Of a stretch of 64,000 nucleotides of DNA, positions 10,381 through 22,480 are shown in pieces. Position numbers and translations under genes: made by a program. How positions within the stretch are numbered: the stretch's first letter is position 1; the number at the start of each line of letters is the position of its first letter. The DNA lies in NCBI GenBank assembly GCA_015680685.1, contig MNCI01018161.1, forward strand, positions 708,417-772,416, given 5' to 3'. Source of the DNA: Gnetum montanum (taxonomy: Eukaryota > Streptophyta > Gnetopsida > Gnetales > Gnetaceae). The notes beneath the pieces were generated by a model. It saw only the letters and a list, made by a program, of their open reading frames with translations, ran no database searches and was not told the origin of the DNA.

Positions 10381-11724
10381 TGAGGATTGTAGAAATTAGA
10401 AGGGGGGATGAATATGCTCCTTGAATCAAAAATAAATAGCCATAAAAACCACAACCAAATTTAATATAGTTTCCCAAATTTGGTAGTCTAGACTTGGAGG
10501 ATAGAATCCATGCATACCTCTAGACTTTGTTTCTTTTAAAATATGATTTAGAGGACATCAAAACCTTTAAAAAGCTTCAACTCCACTAAGAAGGGTTTCA
10601 TCACAGTGACAACTCTCAACCCTATGAGGTCCCAATAAGCTTGGGAGTGGTTTAAAGGACATCACACCTTGTACAATATCTAAGCTCTACTCCAAAGTAT
10701 TTCATGATTATGAGACCAATTAGCCTCGCAAGCTTCTAAGAAAATTAGAATATGATTTCAAGGATCCCACAAACTTTACAAAATTAAGCTTAACTTTGCA
10801 ATGTTTTGACACTCTACAAATATTTAGTCCTGTAGGATTTCAACAACTTCAATAATGATGCCTTCCTATAAGAAGCACATCAACCCTATAGGGCAACAAG
10901 AAAAAGAAAAATACATAAGGAAATTATTTAACTAACTTTTAAAAGTCCTTGTATTTAAAGCTCTCTTTAATACAACAAGCAATACTATAAGAAAATGATA
11001 GTTCAATAAAGAGATAATTATAATTTTATAGAATAGAAAATTAGGAGCTTGAATATGAATACTTCTTGCTTATTCCCAAGAAATTTGATGTCTTCTTATA
11101 GCATCAGAGTTTTCAAAAATGCCTATGAATGCATGAAACAGTTACCTAATGGCTAGTGTAGATGTCTCCTTCAACATTGGGATGTCTTTTTGAAAACAAC
11201 CTCAAAACTAGAAAGATGTCTCCTTGACAAGTAGAATGTCTTCTTTCCAAAGGAGATGTTTTCTATTTTTGGAAGACATCTACTCTTTAGAGAGATATCT
11301 TTGGAAAGATTTCTTTGGGGAGGTGTGTCTTCTACAGGTGCCAAAAATGAAATTGTTCATTTTGATGTTGGGAGTTTTTGGATGCCTCCAAAAAAGTTTC
11401 CATAGATTCTAAAACCTCCTAGAATCTTCAAAATAAGAAAAACACAATCTAAAACATGCCAAAACATTGAAGAATCATATTCAAAAAAATCAACATAAAT
11501 AGACACATTTAGCTTCCTTTCAATCCTTGGAGCATATTCATTTAGCTTGAAGTCTTTGTACTTTTCAATGCTCTCATTTTTCCTATGAAGTATTTTAGCC
11601 ATGCTTCCTTGAGTCCTTGTCCATGATGTCGAGTTTTTGTTCTTGTCCTATAAATACAACATACATAACAAGCATTATTTGTTTTGAATTTTCCTTATGT
11701 TTTTGACATACCATAAGGTCAACA
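10381..11724 (-). mobile_element. Element D, 3' LTR
   Basis: It matches 12866-14195 along its length, starting TGAGGATTGTAG in plus coordinates and ending AAGGTCAACA (so TGTTGACC...CA in LTR sense). A minus-strand frame at 11357-11602 begins MAKILHRKNES and is matched by one in the other LTR. By eye the two peptides agree at about 51 of 81 positions, no better than the DNA divergence predicts. Confidence 0.85.
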
Positions 11725-12865
11725 ATCTCTTCACTTTTGATAATGTCCAAAACTTAAGAAAATGGGTGAGTATAATCATGAAAAGCACATCTACGTTTCC
11801 ACCCTTTTGGACATGAACAAAACCAATAAGCTATTATTAGCAAATAAGTAATATCTCATGATTCTATAATCATCTAATAATATCCTTATTTTGAAACATC
11901 AAACAAAAGAACAAGACATATACAATCTATGACAAGGAGAGTATATACATGCACATTCAAAAACAACTAAACATATCCTTAACAAGATGTCCATAAAGAA
12001 ATTTGTATATAGCCATGTCAATTTTTAAATACCAACACCAAGAAATACATCATAAGGAAAAATATACAAAAGATATATTGATCAAAAATTAACTCATACT
12101 TTACCATACTCTTAAATGAATAGTCCTTCATCTTCTCAAAAGACATGGTTAGTTCTTTGTTCTCAACCCTAAGGTCTAAGATTTCCTTTGTGAGATATAA
12201 ATTATTATATTTAATAAATAAATATATTGATCCTTGGTTTTTACTTGCTTATTAAACTTTACAAAAATACTTTGTAATGATAAAAGTTCCTTACATAATA
12301 TTTCATACCTTTCGTCTTCATTTTTAAATTCATCATCTAAGGTGCCAGCATCATCATCTATGAGAGCCATACAAATGAGATTTGAATATTTCACATAATC
12401 CTTTACCTCACTTTGGTCTCCATCATCCTCACTATTGTAGATATTTTTATATTTTTATCTTCTTGAATTGATTCCTCTTCCTCATCCCAACTTGTATGGA
12501 TGTTACTTCTTCTCCTTTCTTTACTATACTCTTTCTATTGAAACCTATAAGTATTGGGGATGCCATATGGCCTCTTCAATCACATATCCAACATTCCATA
12601 GAAAAGTTATCAAAATTTGAAAGTTTAGATTGCTTACCTCTACTCTTACCTTTGCTACCCAAAATGTTGCTAATGAGTTGAGTGCATCCATCCAAGATGA
12701 ATACCAAAACTATGAACCTCATGTATGTAAAGAATTTTTTCATTTGAGTCTTCTAGCATGTAAAGGTGATCCCATTGAAAATTGATGACTTGATTTATTA
12801 TCTTCCTTCCATTTTTCACTTCCAAGTTACACTCAAAATTGGGAGTTCTAAGCTTTGATACCGCT
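11725..12865 (-). pseudogene. Element D internal region, gag-like remnant
   Basis: A minus frame at 12176-12394 contains CMALIDDDAGTLDDEFKNED followed by a charged helix (ERYEILCKELLSLQSIFVKF). This resembles the acidic and coiled region near the end of many plant copia gag proteins. The frame at 12670-12930 is not recognised. No protease, integrase, RT or RNase H motif is present in the 1.1 kb. Confidence 0.5.
12852..12862 (-). promoter_or_regulatory. Element D primer-binding site
   Basis: The minus strand reads GGTATCAAAGC, one change from the initiator-tRNA-Met type GGTATCAGAGC. It lies three bases from the 5' LTR end at 12866, which fixes the element's strand. Confidence 0.75.
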
Positions 12866-14195
12866 TGAGGATCGTAAAACTTAGAAGGGGGGATGAATAG
12901 GTTTTCGAAACTAAAAATAAATAGCCACAAAAACCATAATTAAATTGAATGTGGTTCCAAAACTTTGGTAGTCTACATTTGAAGGGTAAAATTCATGCAC
13001 ACCTCTAAACTTTGTTTCTTCCAAAATGTGGTTTAGAGGACATCAAAACCATTACAAAGCTTGAGCTCCACTAAAGAGAGTTTTGTCACTACGATAACTC
13101 TCAACCGTACAAGGTTCCAATAAGCTCAAGAGTGTTTTGAAGGGCACCACATCCTATATAAGCTATAAGCTCCACTTAGAGTGTTTCATTATCATGAAAC
13201 CACTCAACCCCGAAAGGTCCTAAAAAGCTTAGAATGTGGTATCAAGGATCTCATAACCTTTAAAAAATTGAGCTCTACTTTGGAGTGTTTTGACACTAAA
13301 TAAACACTTAATCTCATAGGATTCCAAAAATCTTAATTACAATGCCTTCTCACAAGAAGCACATCAACCTTTTATGAAAACAAGAAAAAGAAGAATATCC
13401 AAGGAAAGAATGTAATTAACTTTACAAAGTCCTTGTAGTTGAAGCTCACTTTAATACAACAAGCAATACTATAAGTAAATTATAGTTCAATGAAGAGCAA
13501 ATTATAATTTTGGTTAATAGATAATTAGAAGCTTGAATATGAATAACGCTTGGTTATTTCCAAGAAATTTGATGTCTTCTTATAATATTGATCTTTTAAA
13601 AAATGCCTTAGAATCTGTGCAATGATCACCTTACATCTAGTGAAAATGTCTCCTTAGAGATTGGGATGTCTTTTTTAAAATAGCCTCAAAACTAGGAAGA
13701 TGTCTCCTTCACAAGTGAGATGTCTTCTTTCCAAAGGATATGTCTCCTATTTTTGAAAGATGTATAATCTTCAAGAAAGATGTTTCTAAGAAGGCATATA
13801 TTCTATAGGTTCCAAAAATTAAGCTACTTGATTTGATGCTAGGAGTCTCCATATGCCTCCAAACAAATCCCCATAGATCCTATAACCTCTTAGATTCACC
13901 AAAATAATCCATACACACTCTAAAACATGCAAAAACATCCAAGAATCATCCTCAAAAAAATAAACACAAATATATACATTTACCTTTTTTTCAATCCTTG
14001 GAGAATCTTGATTTAGCTTAAAGTCTTCATACTTGTCCATGCTCTCATTTTGCCTATAAAGTATTTTAGCCATGCTTTCTTGAATCCTCATTAATGATGT
14101 GGATTTCTTATTCTTGTCTTATAAATATAACATTGACAACAAACATCCTTTATTCTCTATTTTCCTTAAGGTTTTGACATATCAAAAGGTCAACA
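12866..14195 (-). mobile_element. Element D, 5' LTR
   Basis: Partner of 10381-11724. It begins TGAGGATCGTAAAAC in plus coordinates and ends AAAGGTCAACA. The long minus frame in it (13819-14091) is the allele of the frame at 11357-11602 in the 3' LTR. Confidence 0.87.
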
Positions 14196-15450
14196 CATTA
14201 GAAGTATATGACATAGATGATTGAGATAAATTAGAGGATGCATTGTGTGGAGGTGATTTTTGCCTCTTTTCTTGTTTTGTATCCTTGGATACTATGGCCA
14301 CAATTATTAACATTTGTCTAGTCTTATCCTTGTCCCTGTTGAAGTGTTGGTTCTTATAGGCCACATAGACTAGATCGTTGCAAGCCTTTATAGCCTCTTA
14401 TATGTTCTTAATTTGCCAGTAGTATTGGCTTAGTGATCAAGGTTATAAGTAGTAGAGCTTTGACTTGATGAAATCATTGACTACTCCCTCAAAGATGAAC
14501 AAGATGTGGATCTTAGAGGTGGGCATGAAAATATCATTGAACATTGCATTCCATCTTTGAATAAACTTTTGAACAGGTTCAAGTGGTCATTGTGTCAATC
14601 TCATAACTTGGTCTGAGGTCATATCAACCTTCAAATTGGATTTAAAGTAGTTAACAAATAGGACTATTAAAACTATAAGAAAATATATAGAATCTCTAGG
14701 CAAGGTTTAGTACTACTCTAAGTTCTTTTCTTTCAAGGACATAAGAAAAATACATACCATTGTATGAGGCCATGCCTAGAACAAGAGACACTCAAATCAA
14801 AAGGTAACAAGGTGTATGTTAGAAACTCCTTCACTATTATATTTTTTGAAGTATGGGATAGGCATGCCTATAGGTAAATTTATTTTAGAAATGGTAGGGA
14901 TGATGAGATCATATAGGTAGAAGTCCATAACCTTTACTATTTATGTTATACTAGCTTTGAGATTTTGCAACTTCTTTGTAAGGTCCCAAATTAGTTGAAA
15001 GGCTTGATATAGGCTTTGTTGAGCTCTTGAGGATTGTAATTATTGTTTTTGGATAGGTGGCAATTGAGAAATAGGTAATGGTATAGATTGGAAGGATCAT
15101 GTAACTACTATTGTAGTAGGATTAAACATGAAAAATGATGTTTACATGAGGGCATGAGGAATAAAGGTGTTTTTGGAAATAAATGGGTTATGTGATACAC
15201 ATGGAATTTTCATTCTAAAAGAAGGACCAACTGCCATTGTAAGAGTTTTGGACATGGACAAAATTACTAGTGGAGGTTGACACACAGTACCAAAAGGTGT
15301 ATAATTGAATAATGAGAAGAAGAAGGAGGTAGGTTGGGAACTTGATATTATGGAGATCATAGAAGGAATTTGATTCATTGCTAAAATAGGAGGCATAGAG
15401 TTGAACATGGACACTTCTTGGTTAGATCATTAGAAAATGATTTCTTTGAA
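14196..15450 (-). pseudogene. gag: Family B (Tat-like) gag, N-terminal and core part of B1
   Basis: At 14420-14640 the minus strand reads PLEPVQKFIQRWNAMFND and later FEGVVNDFIKSKLYYL. The corresponding stretch of N reads PLEPMQRFIQRWNATLNE, then FKGTVNDFIKLKLYYL. Downstream, VAYKNQHFNRDKDK matches VAYRNAHNKGKDKGK of N. The 15142-15414 frame is rich in Pro, Ser and Thr like the N-terminal region of that gag. The core is a retrotransposon gag (capsid) domain. It is interrupted by stops and, at 14195, by element D. Confidence 0.85.
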
Positions 15451-16184
15451 TATATATAGCTCGTACTTAGTTTTGAACTCATCTTGATCCTCTAAGTGGG
15501 AACCTAAAATAGCCTTTTTGCTAATTCCATCATCCTCATCCTCACTTACTAATCACGCTAACAAGTACATGTAAAATTTAGATAATTCAATGTGGTCATA
15601 TGATGAAGAGATGTATTCCTTGCCATCCTTATAGGTTAATTCATAGTAATGCTTAAAGTCAAACTCTTTGTGTTGGATGCACATACCTACTTGGATTTTC
15701 ATGTATATAGAGTTATAGTTATATTCATCAATGTTTTCATATAATATACTAAGTCCTAACTACATGAGGAATTCCCTACACTTCGCTATGACTAGGTCCT
15801 TAGCATCATATACACAAGAAAATTTCTATTTCAAGGCCATGAAAATGATGTTCTGTGGTAGAATAGTTGAGCTAAAAGGCATAAAATATGGAAAAGCAAT
15901 TAATTAGTTGATTTGATGAAAGATTTAATTTAATTATTAATTTTAATAAATTTTTTAATTAAAATAAATTAAATCATGTGGCATGGAACTACAATGTAAG
16001 AAGATATAGCATAAAAAGATCACAACGTATTTAGCTATAGTGTATTTAAGCTATAGTATAAATGGATTATAGCATGTGAGGTTGCAGCATATAAGCTACA
16101 ACTACAATGGCCTTAAGGTATAAGCTATAATTATAACAAGAAAGATACAATTTTTTTAGTATTTGTTAATGTATGTGAAACATG
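15451..16184. other. AT-rich leader of B1, no gene
   Basis: Between the B1 gag start and the satellite. No motif seen; probably the 5' untranslated leader of B1. Confidence 0.4.
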
Positions 16185-16745
16185 CCTACTTTAGATAAGC
16201 TACCTTGTTTGAGGGTACATAGGTCAACTTCAATTAATCTAGCTTGTTTGGATAACACAAGCTAGCTTAAAATAAGCTAGCTTATTTGAGGGTAAATAGG
16301 TTAAAATTAATTAAGCTAACTTATTTGGTTGAAATAGGCTAGCTTAAAATAAGCCAGCTTGTCTTAGGATAAATAAGTTAACTTTAATTAAGATAACTTA
16401 TTTGGTTGAAATAGGCTAGCTTATTTGGCTAAAACAAGCTGGCTTAAAATAGTTTAGCTTGTTTTGCATAAGTAGGTAAAAACATAAAAAAAAAGAAAAG
16501 AAAATAAGCTAGCTTATAAAGCTAGAGAACTATAGGAAAGATGGTAAATAAGTTAGCTTATATAATGTAAATAGGCTGAAAGATAGTAAATAAGTTGCTA
16601 AATAAGCTAGCTTATATAATGTAAATAGGTTGAAAAATAATAAATAAGATAGCTTAAGAAGGTAGAGAATTGTAATTAAGCTAACAAATAAGCTAGCTTA
16701 TAATGTTGAAACATGTGCAAAACTAAAATTATGTCAAGCGTATAT
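16185..16745. repeat. 77-bp minisatellite rich in AAGCTAGCTT palindromes
   Basis: TTATTTGGTTGAAATAGGCT occurs at 16321 and 16398, 77 bp apart, within units that also carry GCTAGCTTAAAATAAGC and GGGTAAATAGGTTAA. More degenerate units extend on both sides. AAGCTAGCTTA is self-complementary, so the array can form many small hairpins. A lone AAGCTAGCTTAAAAC also occurs at about 39530. Confidence 0.75.
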
Positions 16746-16814
16746 AAGAGAAACAACTACCAATTGTGAATATGCTAATAAATAAGCCAATGTATGATGA
16801 AGAATTTAGGTAGA

Positions 16815-17760
16815 TGATGAGCGGTTAAGGTACCCCTACATCCAACCATATGAATCACAAAGTATTCATGTCCAATTCAGTCAAATTCCACAAACTATAT
16901 GTCTTTTGGTACACTAGTCCTCTAGGAAGTGAACCTTGCCCTAATACTCATTTGTTATCTTTGCAATTACACTTGTGACAGACAAAGGTATGGTTAAGTG
17001 TAATCGAGACATCTGATTTTTATTATTTTGTGTTTTATCTTCTTGATGCTTGAAATAGAATAATGAAGTACTTTAATAACTAATTTAATTTAGTTAATTA
17101 ACTAGTCTCTAACTAGTTCTAACACAAGCATCTGGTCCCACTTTTCATAAATTTTTTGAACCCATGTACCCACTACTATGATTATCAAGTGCTATGCTAT
17201 TGGGCGAACCAAGCAATAATGTAGCAGGGATTACCAAGTAAATACATGTTTATGCTCAAAGCGATTGCACTTATGTGTTTAATCTATTTAGCTAAATTAA
17301 TTAACTAATCACTTGAAGTCTAATTTAGCTTAATTAATTGCATAGTTATGAAAATAGTAAATGCATAAATAAATCATTAATCTATTCCAAGTGGTACAAG
17401 GTTTGATCATAAGGCTCATCTTTATTGTGGTTCACACTAGTGTGTTTAGGTACAATAGTGCTTGAATAAAGATTTATATAGTTTCTAACTCCTATTGTAG
17501 GCACTTAGAGAAATATTCTAACTCTCAAATGACAAAACTACAAGAGCTTTGCTACAACTATCACAAGACATGCCATAAACATGGCTAGTAAGAACATATT
17601 TATAGACTTTATTTTTGAGCTATGTCAATGAGGCCCCATAGATGCAGAAAATGCTACATTGACATGGTTGTGTTGATGGGGAAACATCACATAGATGGGA
17701 CCATGTTCATGAGGCCACATGAACAAGGGCCCATCAATGCAACATAATGATGATTTATCA
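16815..17760 (-). mobile_element. E2 3' LTR (946 bp)
   Basis: Runs from TGATGAGCGG to GATTTATCA in plus coordinates. The minus-strand TATAAATA box is at 17597-17604. Unlike other family A LTRs, the U3 upstream of the TATA box (17630-17760) lacks GATATC words and instead repeats GAGGCC/CATCAATG/TTGATGGG-type words. Confidence 0.9.
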
Positions 17761-17909
17761 TAACCAAATAACTAAATGAAAACTCATCCTTGAGATCCAT
17801 TATGAAATTGGAAAGGTATGAAATTATTGATTGACTCTAGACATAACCAACTGACTTGACAAAACTAAGTGCTTAAGTGTACAAATCAACAACATTATAA
17901 AAAATTATG

Positions 17910-17948
17910 GTATTCATGTCACAAAATTAAACACTATGACATGAATAC
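17910..17948. repeat. 12-bp perfect inverted repeat (hairpin)
   Basis: GTATTCATGTCA at 17910-17921 and its exact reverse complement TGACATGAATAC at 17937-17948, with a 15-base loop. It lies where E2 stops matching E3/E4 and block C begins, so it may be part of the junction. Confidence 0.7.
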
Positions 17949-17999
17949 TTAAAAATAGATAGCACATCATTTGATGGCATGAAGGTGATTGAGAAAATT

Positions 18000-19530
18000 A
18001 AACAATCCTAGGTGGTGGAGGTTCCTAAGCTTTTGAAGGACCTTCAAAAGCTTTGGACATGTGTAGTGGTTGAGGTAGTTGTGGCTATCTCACTATACCT
18101 ACAACCTCCAATGGAAGTCAAAAGGAATCTAGTAATTCCTTCATCTTCTCCTCCTTGCTTTTGGGACCACTCACAATCCACATGGCATCATTAATGTGGG
18201 CTATAATGAGGATATCCCATAAACAAGAAGGTACTAAGAATAACTCCTTAACATTAAAAAACTAGGTAGCGAATTATTTGCATTTGACATCAAATGCCCT
18301 AATTGCATTTTGTAGGTCCTGGTAGTCATTCATTCTTTTGGCCAAGTTCTTTGTAGCAAATTTTTAATTAGTGTATTTATCCTTAAGAACCTTGAATTTC
18401 ACATTTTCCACTACAAGATTTTACTTGGTGTCCTTATGGTACTTGAACTTAGCCTTGTACAACAAGTATGAGCTAGTCACTTGCTTCTCTAATTTTAACT
18501 ATGGTTGTTTAGAAGTCAACATAGCCAAATTTTCATATTAGAGATTGGCAAGCTTTATGTATTCTATCATCTTCTCAATCAATGACTCCTTCATGTAGAT
18601 TTCTACCTTACTATAGGCATATATTCCATACACGATAGGTTGCCAAACTTCTCTTCTTTGATGGGTTTTTTTAAGGGTTTCATTGCCAACTAGATGTGCT
18701 TTTCATTAAATTATTTCTATAGACTAACATGATCTCTGTAATGATCCTTGACTCTTTGAAATTTGAGAGCCTTTGATTTCTAGGAAATTGCCTCTATTGT
18801 AGTTTTCTAGTGAAGGGCACAGACCTTCTCCATGGAGAGGTTTCTATTTTTAGCTACAAATCTTCTTAGCTATGTGTTCACTCTAACTAGTTGCTCCTAC
18901 TATTGATGGATAAAGTTGGTTAACTATTGCTTATGCTCATCAACATTTCATAGGTGATGATTCTCTATGGTTAACTATACATTCTCCTACTAGGTTAGAT
19001 CCAAGGCCTTCTAAATTTGGCCCTAGGTAGTCTCTGCTAAGGATTAGTAGAGCACCACCATCTTCATTACACCATCAACCCCTTTTAGTTTAGTATCAAG
19101 CTATTCAAGAGCTTCATCTCTTGTTAATGTTGGGTTGAGAAACATAGGGTTGGTAATTTGGGCTCTTAATTCAACAACTTTAGTAGCTAAACATTCATTC
19201 AACTCCTTAGTTATTTTGAGTTACCCTTCCAAGATGACGTGATTTCCCCTTGACTCTAGCATCTCCAACTAAGTTGCAGTAATACTATCAGAAAGATCAA
19301 AGACATCTAGAAGTAGATACCTAGTTCCCACTAGTTAGTCTTGCAGTTCTTCGTGCAGTGTTGCACTTAATTTTCAATGTATGGTTGAAACACCATCAAT
19401 TTTGAGCTTTGGCGACTTAGCATTAGATTTTTCTAAGCATTGAAACTTGGGCAAAATTTCTCCACATGTGGTGTCACACTGGGCCACATAGATAACATGG
19501 CACCTTGGAAGCCCTAACATCTACAAAGTT
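18000..19530 (-). pseudogene. Decayed long coiled-coil protein frame
   Basis: One minus frame can be followed for about 500 codons with scattered stops. It reads MLGLPRCHVIYVAQCD at the start, then ELNECLATKVVELRAQITNP, NTxLRRFVAKNRNLSMEKV, and KFKYHKDTK...VKFKVLKDKY toward the end. Its composition (Lys, Glu, Leu, Asn; heptad-like) indicates a coiled coil. It may be the decayed counterpart of the antisense gene of N (32441-33806), which is also coiled-coil, on the opposite strand to gag and next to an LTR. The residue match is weak, so this is inference. Confidence 0.5.
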
Positions 19531-21090
19531 TTCTCTAAGTATGTCTACTATGCTCTTTAGCATAGTCAGTGTAGCACCCATTTCCAAGGCTAGTTTGCAT
19601 AAAAAGGACATTGAGGATGGAGTAAACAAATTGGAAAATTTTCTACCTTTCAAGATATCAAGCTTGCTCTGCTCTCTAGCTTCCTTAGCTTAACACATGT
19701 CTCGGTTGCCAATCTGCCTAGATGCTAGGCTACGAGTTGTCAAAAGTGTTTAGGATGGAGAAAAAAATTTGGAAAATTTTCTATTTTTGAACCTGTTACA
19801 CTCCGCTATGCTGCAAAACATAGATAGCATAGCAAGGCATGCGAGACTAAAATTTTCCTAAGTGTTGAACTAGACATAGAAGGTGCATTTGTAAATTATT
19901 TGACCTCCAAGGCTACCTATCCTCCTTCATCCTTAGAGCATGATCAAGATCCCATGGTAAAGCATTACAAGTTTGGTCCAAATTCATTCAAAATTAGATG
20001 TTACATTATGCTACACTACATAGCGTAGACAGTGTAGCAAAGGTGCTAGGATCACAAATTCTCCTAGTATAAAATGAAGAGGTATCAGAATCTTTTGATA
20101 TGAAAGGTGTAATTGATAATTGCTGAAGTTTCTTGCCTTGCTGAATCATTGACCTTCATTCCTACTTCAGCATCTCTATGGTAACCAAAATTAGTAGTTT
20201 TTTTTGTTTTGACACCCCCTATTGGTCCCTGAATTTGTCCCTACACTTCACCCTACTTAAAAGAGGTGATAATATGTAGTCTTGGAGAGAAGGATCTAAC
20301 TTGCATTTTTTTTAGACATTTTTGTAAAAACATGGTAGTTTTTTAGATTCTGGCACATGTGGTTTGGGCAATATGGTCACAGTTTGGTCCTTGTTCTTGT
20401 CCTATCGAGCATAGCACCACACATTGAAAATAGCACATTAGTGTGACACATCCACATTAATGCTATGTGGGACCTAGGACACATGGCATCCAAACAATGT
20501 CTCTCCCCCAACCCTGGATCTATAAATACCCTAATGATCAAAATTATAAGGGTTGGCATTTGCAGTTGGCCTTGGTAGAAGATTGACAAGCAAAAATTTG
20601 ATGAGCAGCAAATCTCAAAATTAGAGTCTTCCGAATCTTTATTCTACTCCCACACTTGAGCATGACACGTACACACACAGAAGGTAGGAAGTCCCAGTCT
20701 AGCTAGCATTAGCTCTTTTTTTTCAGCACTACATATACAACGACCTAGGAACTGTGACCATGTTATCTTGCTGCCTAACTATGCCTGTTTGACACTTCCT
20801 AACAATTGTACACATCATTTGATCAAAATTCACATCCCCTAATCTTGGGGTAGTGCATTTCCTAACTTGCACTCTCATTTCATTTGTTCTATAACACATA
20901 TTTTAAACTATTAACATACCTATTTCTTTCTATTGTCATGATACCCACACATTGATATTCTTTCACTATCATGCATGCTACATTCCTGCTTATTCCAACT
21001 CCTACTAAAATCATTATTCACAAAATGTTTTTGGAAATCATGTAATTCCTTGACTAATTAACTAGATCATTTAGGGTTCCCCATTTCCAT
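19530..21090 (+). mobile_element. LTR-like segment related to the LTR of N
   Basis: TATAAATACCC at 20521 followed by AAGGGTTGGCA at 20550 matches the same pair in the N LTR (28138 and 28166), with similar spacing. Upstream are three CTATGCT...AGCATAG or CTACACTACATAGCGTAG blocks (19546, 19798, 20010), which look like CpG-decayed forms of the TACGCT...AGCGTA blocks in the N LTR. A TTTTCTAGCAC near 21093 resembles the start of the N PBS. Ends are not certain and no target duplication was found. Confidence 0.5.
20521..20528 (+). promoter_or_regulatory. TATA box of the LTR-like segment in block C
   Basis: TATAAATA on the plus strand, in the same context as the N LTR TATA box at 28138. Confidence 0.55.
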
Positions 21091-21095
21091 CTTTT

Positions 21096-22480
21096 CTAGC
21101 ACAACACTCCTACAAACTCGGTGTTAGGCAATGCACCTGACAACCTCTTGATGTTCCAGCCATCAATGTTTTCAGATGTTACAATGGTCCTTATAGACAT
21201 TTTCACATCTTTGAGTATAGTGACATATAGTACAGACACTACAGGTGCATTGAGTGTTTCAGTAATTCTGTGAGAAACCACCTCTACTGCTGTCTCTTAT
21301 TCTTGCTATTGCATCACTCGTACTATTATCCACTCACCTTCCTCCAAGTGCACTAAGAAGGTTATGGCATTCCTAGAAATTTTTGGAAGTGGATGCTATT
21401 CTAAGATAGATATCATGACCTCTCTAGGGCTAGGATTCGGCCTTGTGAAAAACTACATTCATTAGGCCAAGAAAATGGATCCACCTACCACCCATTAAGC
21501 CAACTATTCAAGCCACCTCATTTAGGTGACTCATTACTGGCTAGTACATAGATGGATCCTCATCACTTATGCCTACTCATTACTCTTGTTTTCTCAAGAT
21601 CCATTCTTGGTATTTTCACAATCATTAGGCTATTGTAGCAACATCCTACATAGTTATTTGAGTGGTAGGTGGAGGTGGTGGCTACTACTCCTCTTCTTGA
21701 ATGACTGTTGCAAGCATTTTATCTTTCATCATATCTATCCAATTTGTAGTTGAAGCATGCTTGACAACACCATTTTTATAATAGACTATCCCTCCCCTCT
21801 AATAGATGTTATTGATGAGGCATGGGAAGGGAAGTGCCTTCCTTCCACATTCATTCTCTTTAAATAAATTCTCTATCTCTAGATAGATCAATCATTGAAG
21901 GTTAATAGAGAATATTCCACTGAGAGCAATGCACACATGGGAAAAAAAGGTAGTAATTTTGCTAGGCCTCACTATGGGGTTTAGGTGCAAGGTTGCAATC
22001 TTGTAGTGGATCCTTTCTGCTGGTGTGAGCATGTCATACTCCTTGTGGTTGACACCATAGCATTATCGCATCCATTCCTTTTTGATTCTAGGGTCTACTT
22101 GCATTGGAATCTTAGCAAGATTCTTTCTAGTTTCTAGCAACCCAAGTACTTCAGTAATGACCTGTAGTGAGTAGGAAATTGTGATGTCCTTGATTTTGAT
22201 AGTTGAACTAGCCTACTTGTTATTCTAGAATAAGAATGTCTCTCCCATGTACCACTCTTTAGTGAAAGTGATAAGTGGCCACATTGGAGAGGTCTTTAGT
22301 TGGATCTATACTTCTTTAGGTGCTTGGTCCAAGAAAGAGCCAAAGTTTAACTCTTGGAGAACTATTTTTTGGACCTCCCTAGATTTGATTTAATTCAAGT
22401 ATGATTTTATCAAGGTCACCTAAGGGTTTTCTTGCTGATTTAGTGCATCATCCTAGTGGGAATGTTTTATTGCTATTGCT
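21096..22480 (-). pseudogene. Putative plant transposon-domain protein, decayed
   Basis: The minus frame at 21790-22330 reads, among others, PMWPLITFTKEWYMGETF, then DMLTPAERIHYKIATLHLNP and GRKALPFPCLINNIY. The pattern of a helical stretch, R.......N..L.P, then R...LPFPCLI resembles the 'putative plant transposon protein' domain (Pfam Transposase_32 type) common in plant repeat DNA. A second piece at 21096-21480 reads EEGEWIIVRVM, then NIDGWNIKRLSGALP; I do not recognise it. Both pieces carry several stops. Confidence 0.5.

Larger units (their letters stand above)
10381..14195 (-). mobile_element. Element D: pol-less copia-type element, minus strand
   Basis: Two LTRs of 1344 and 1330 bp flank only 1141 bp of internal DNA with a gag-like remnant and no pol, so D is non-autonomous. 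The flanks are AATTA (10376-10380) and CATTA (14196-14200), a target duplication with one change. It sits inside family B gag: coding homology to N stops at one side and resumes at the other. The LTRs differ at roughly one site in five, so the insertion is old. Confidence 0.88.
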
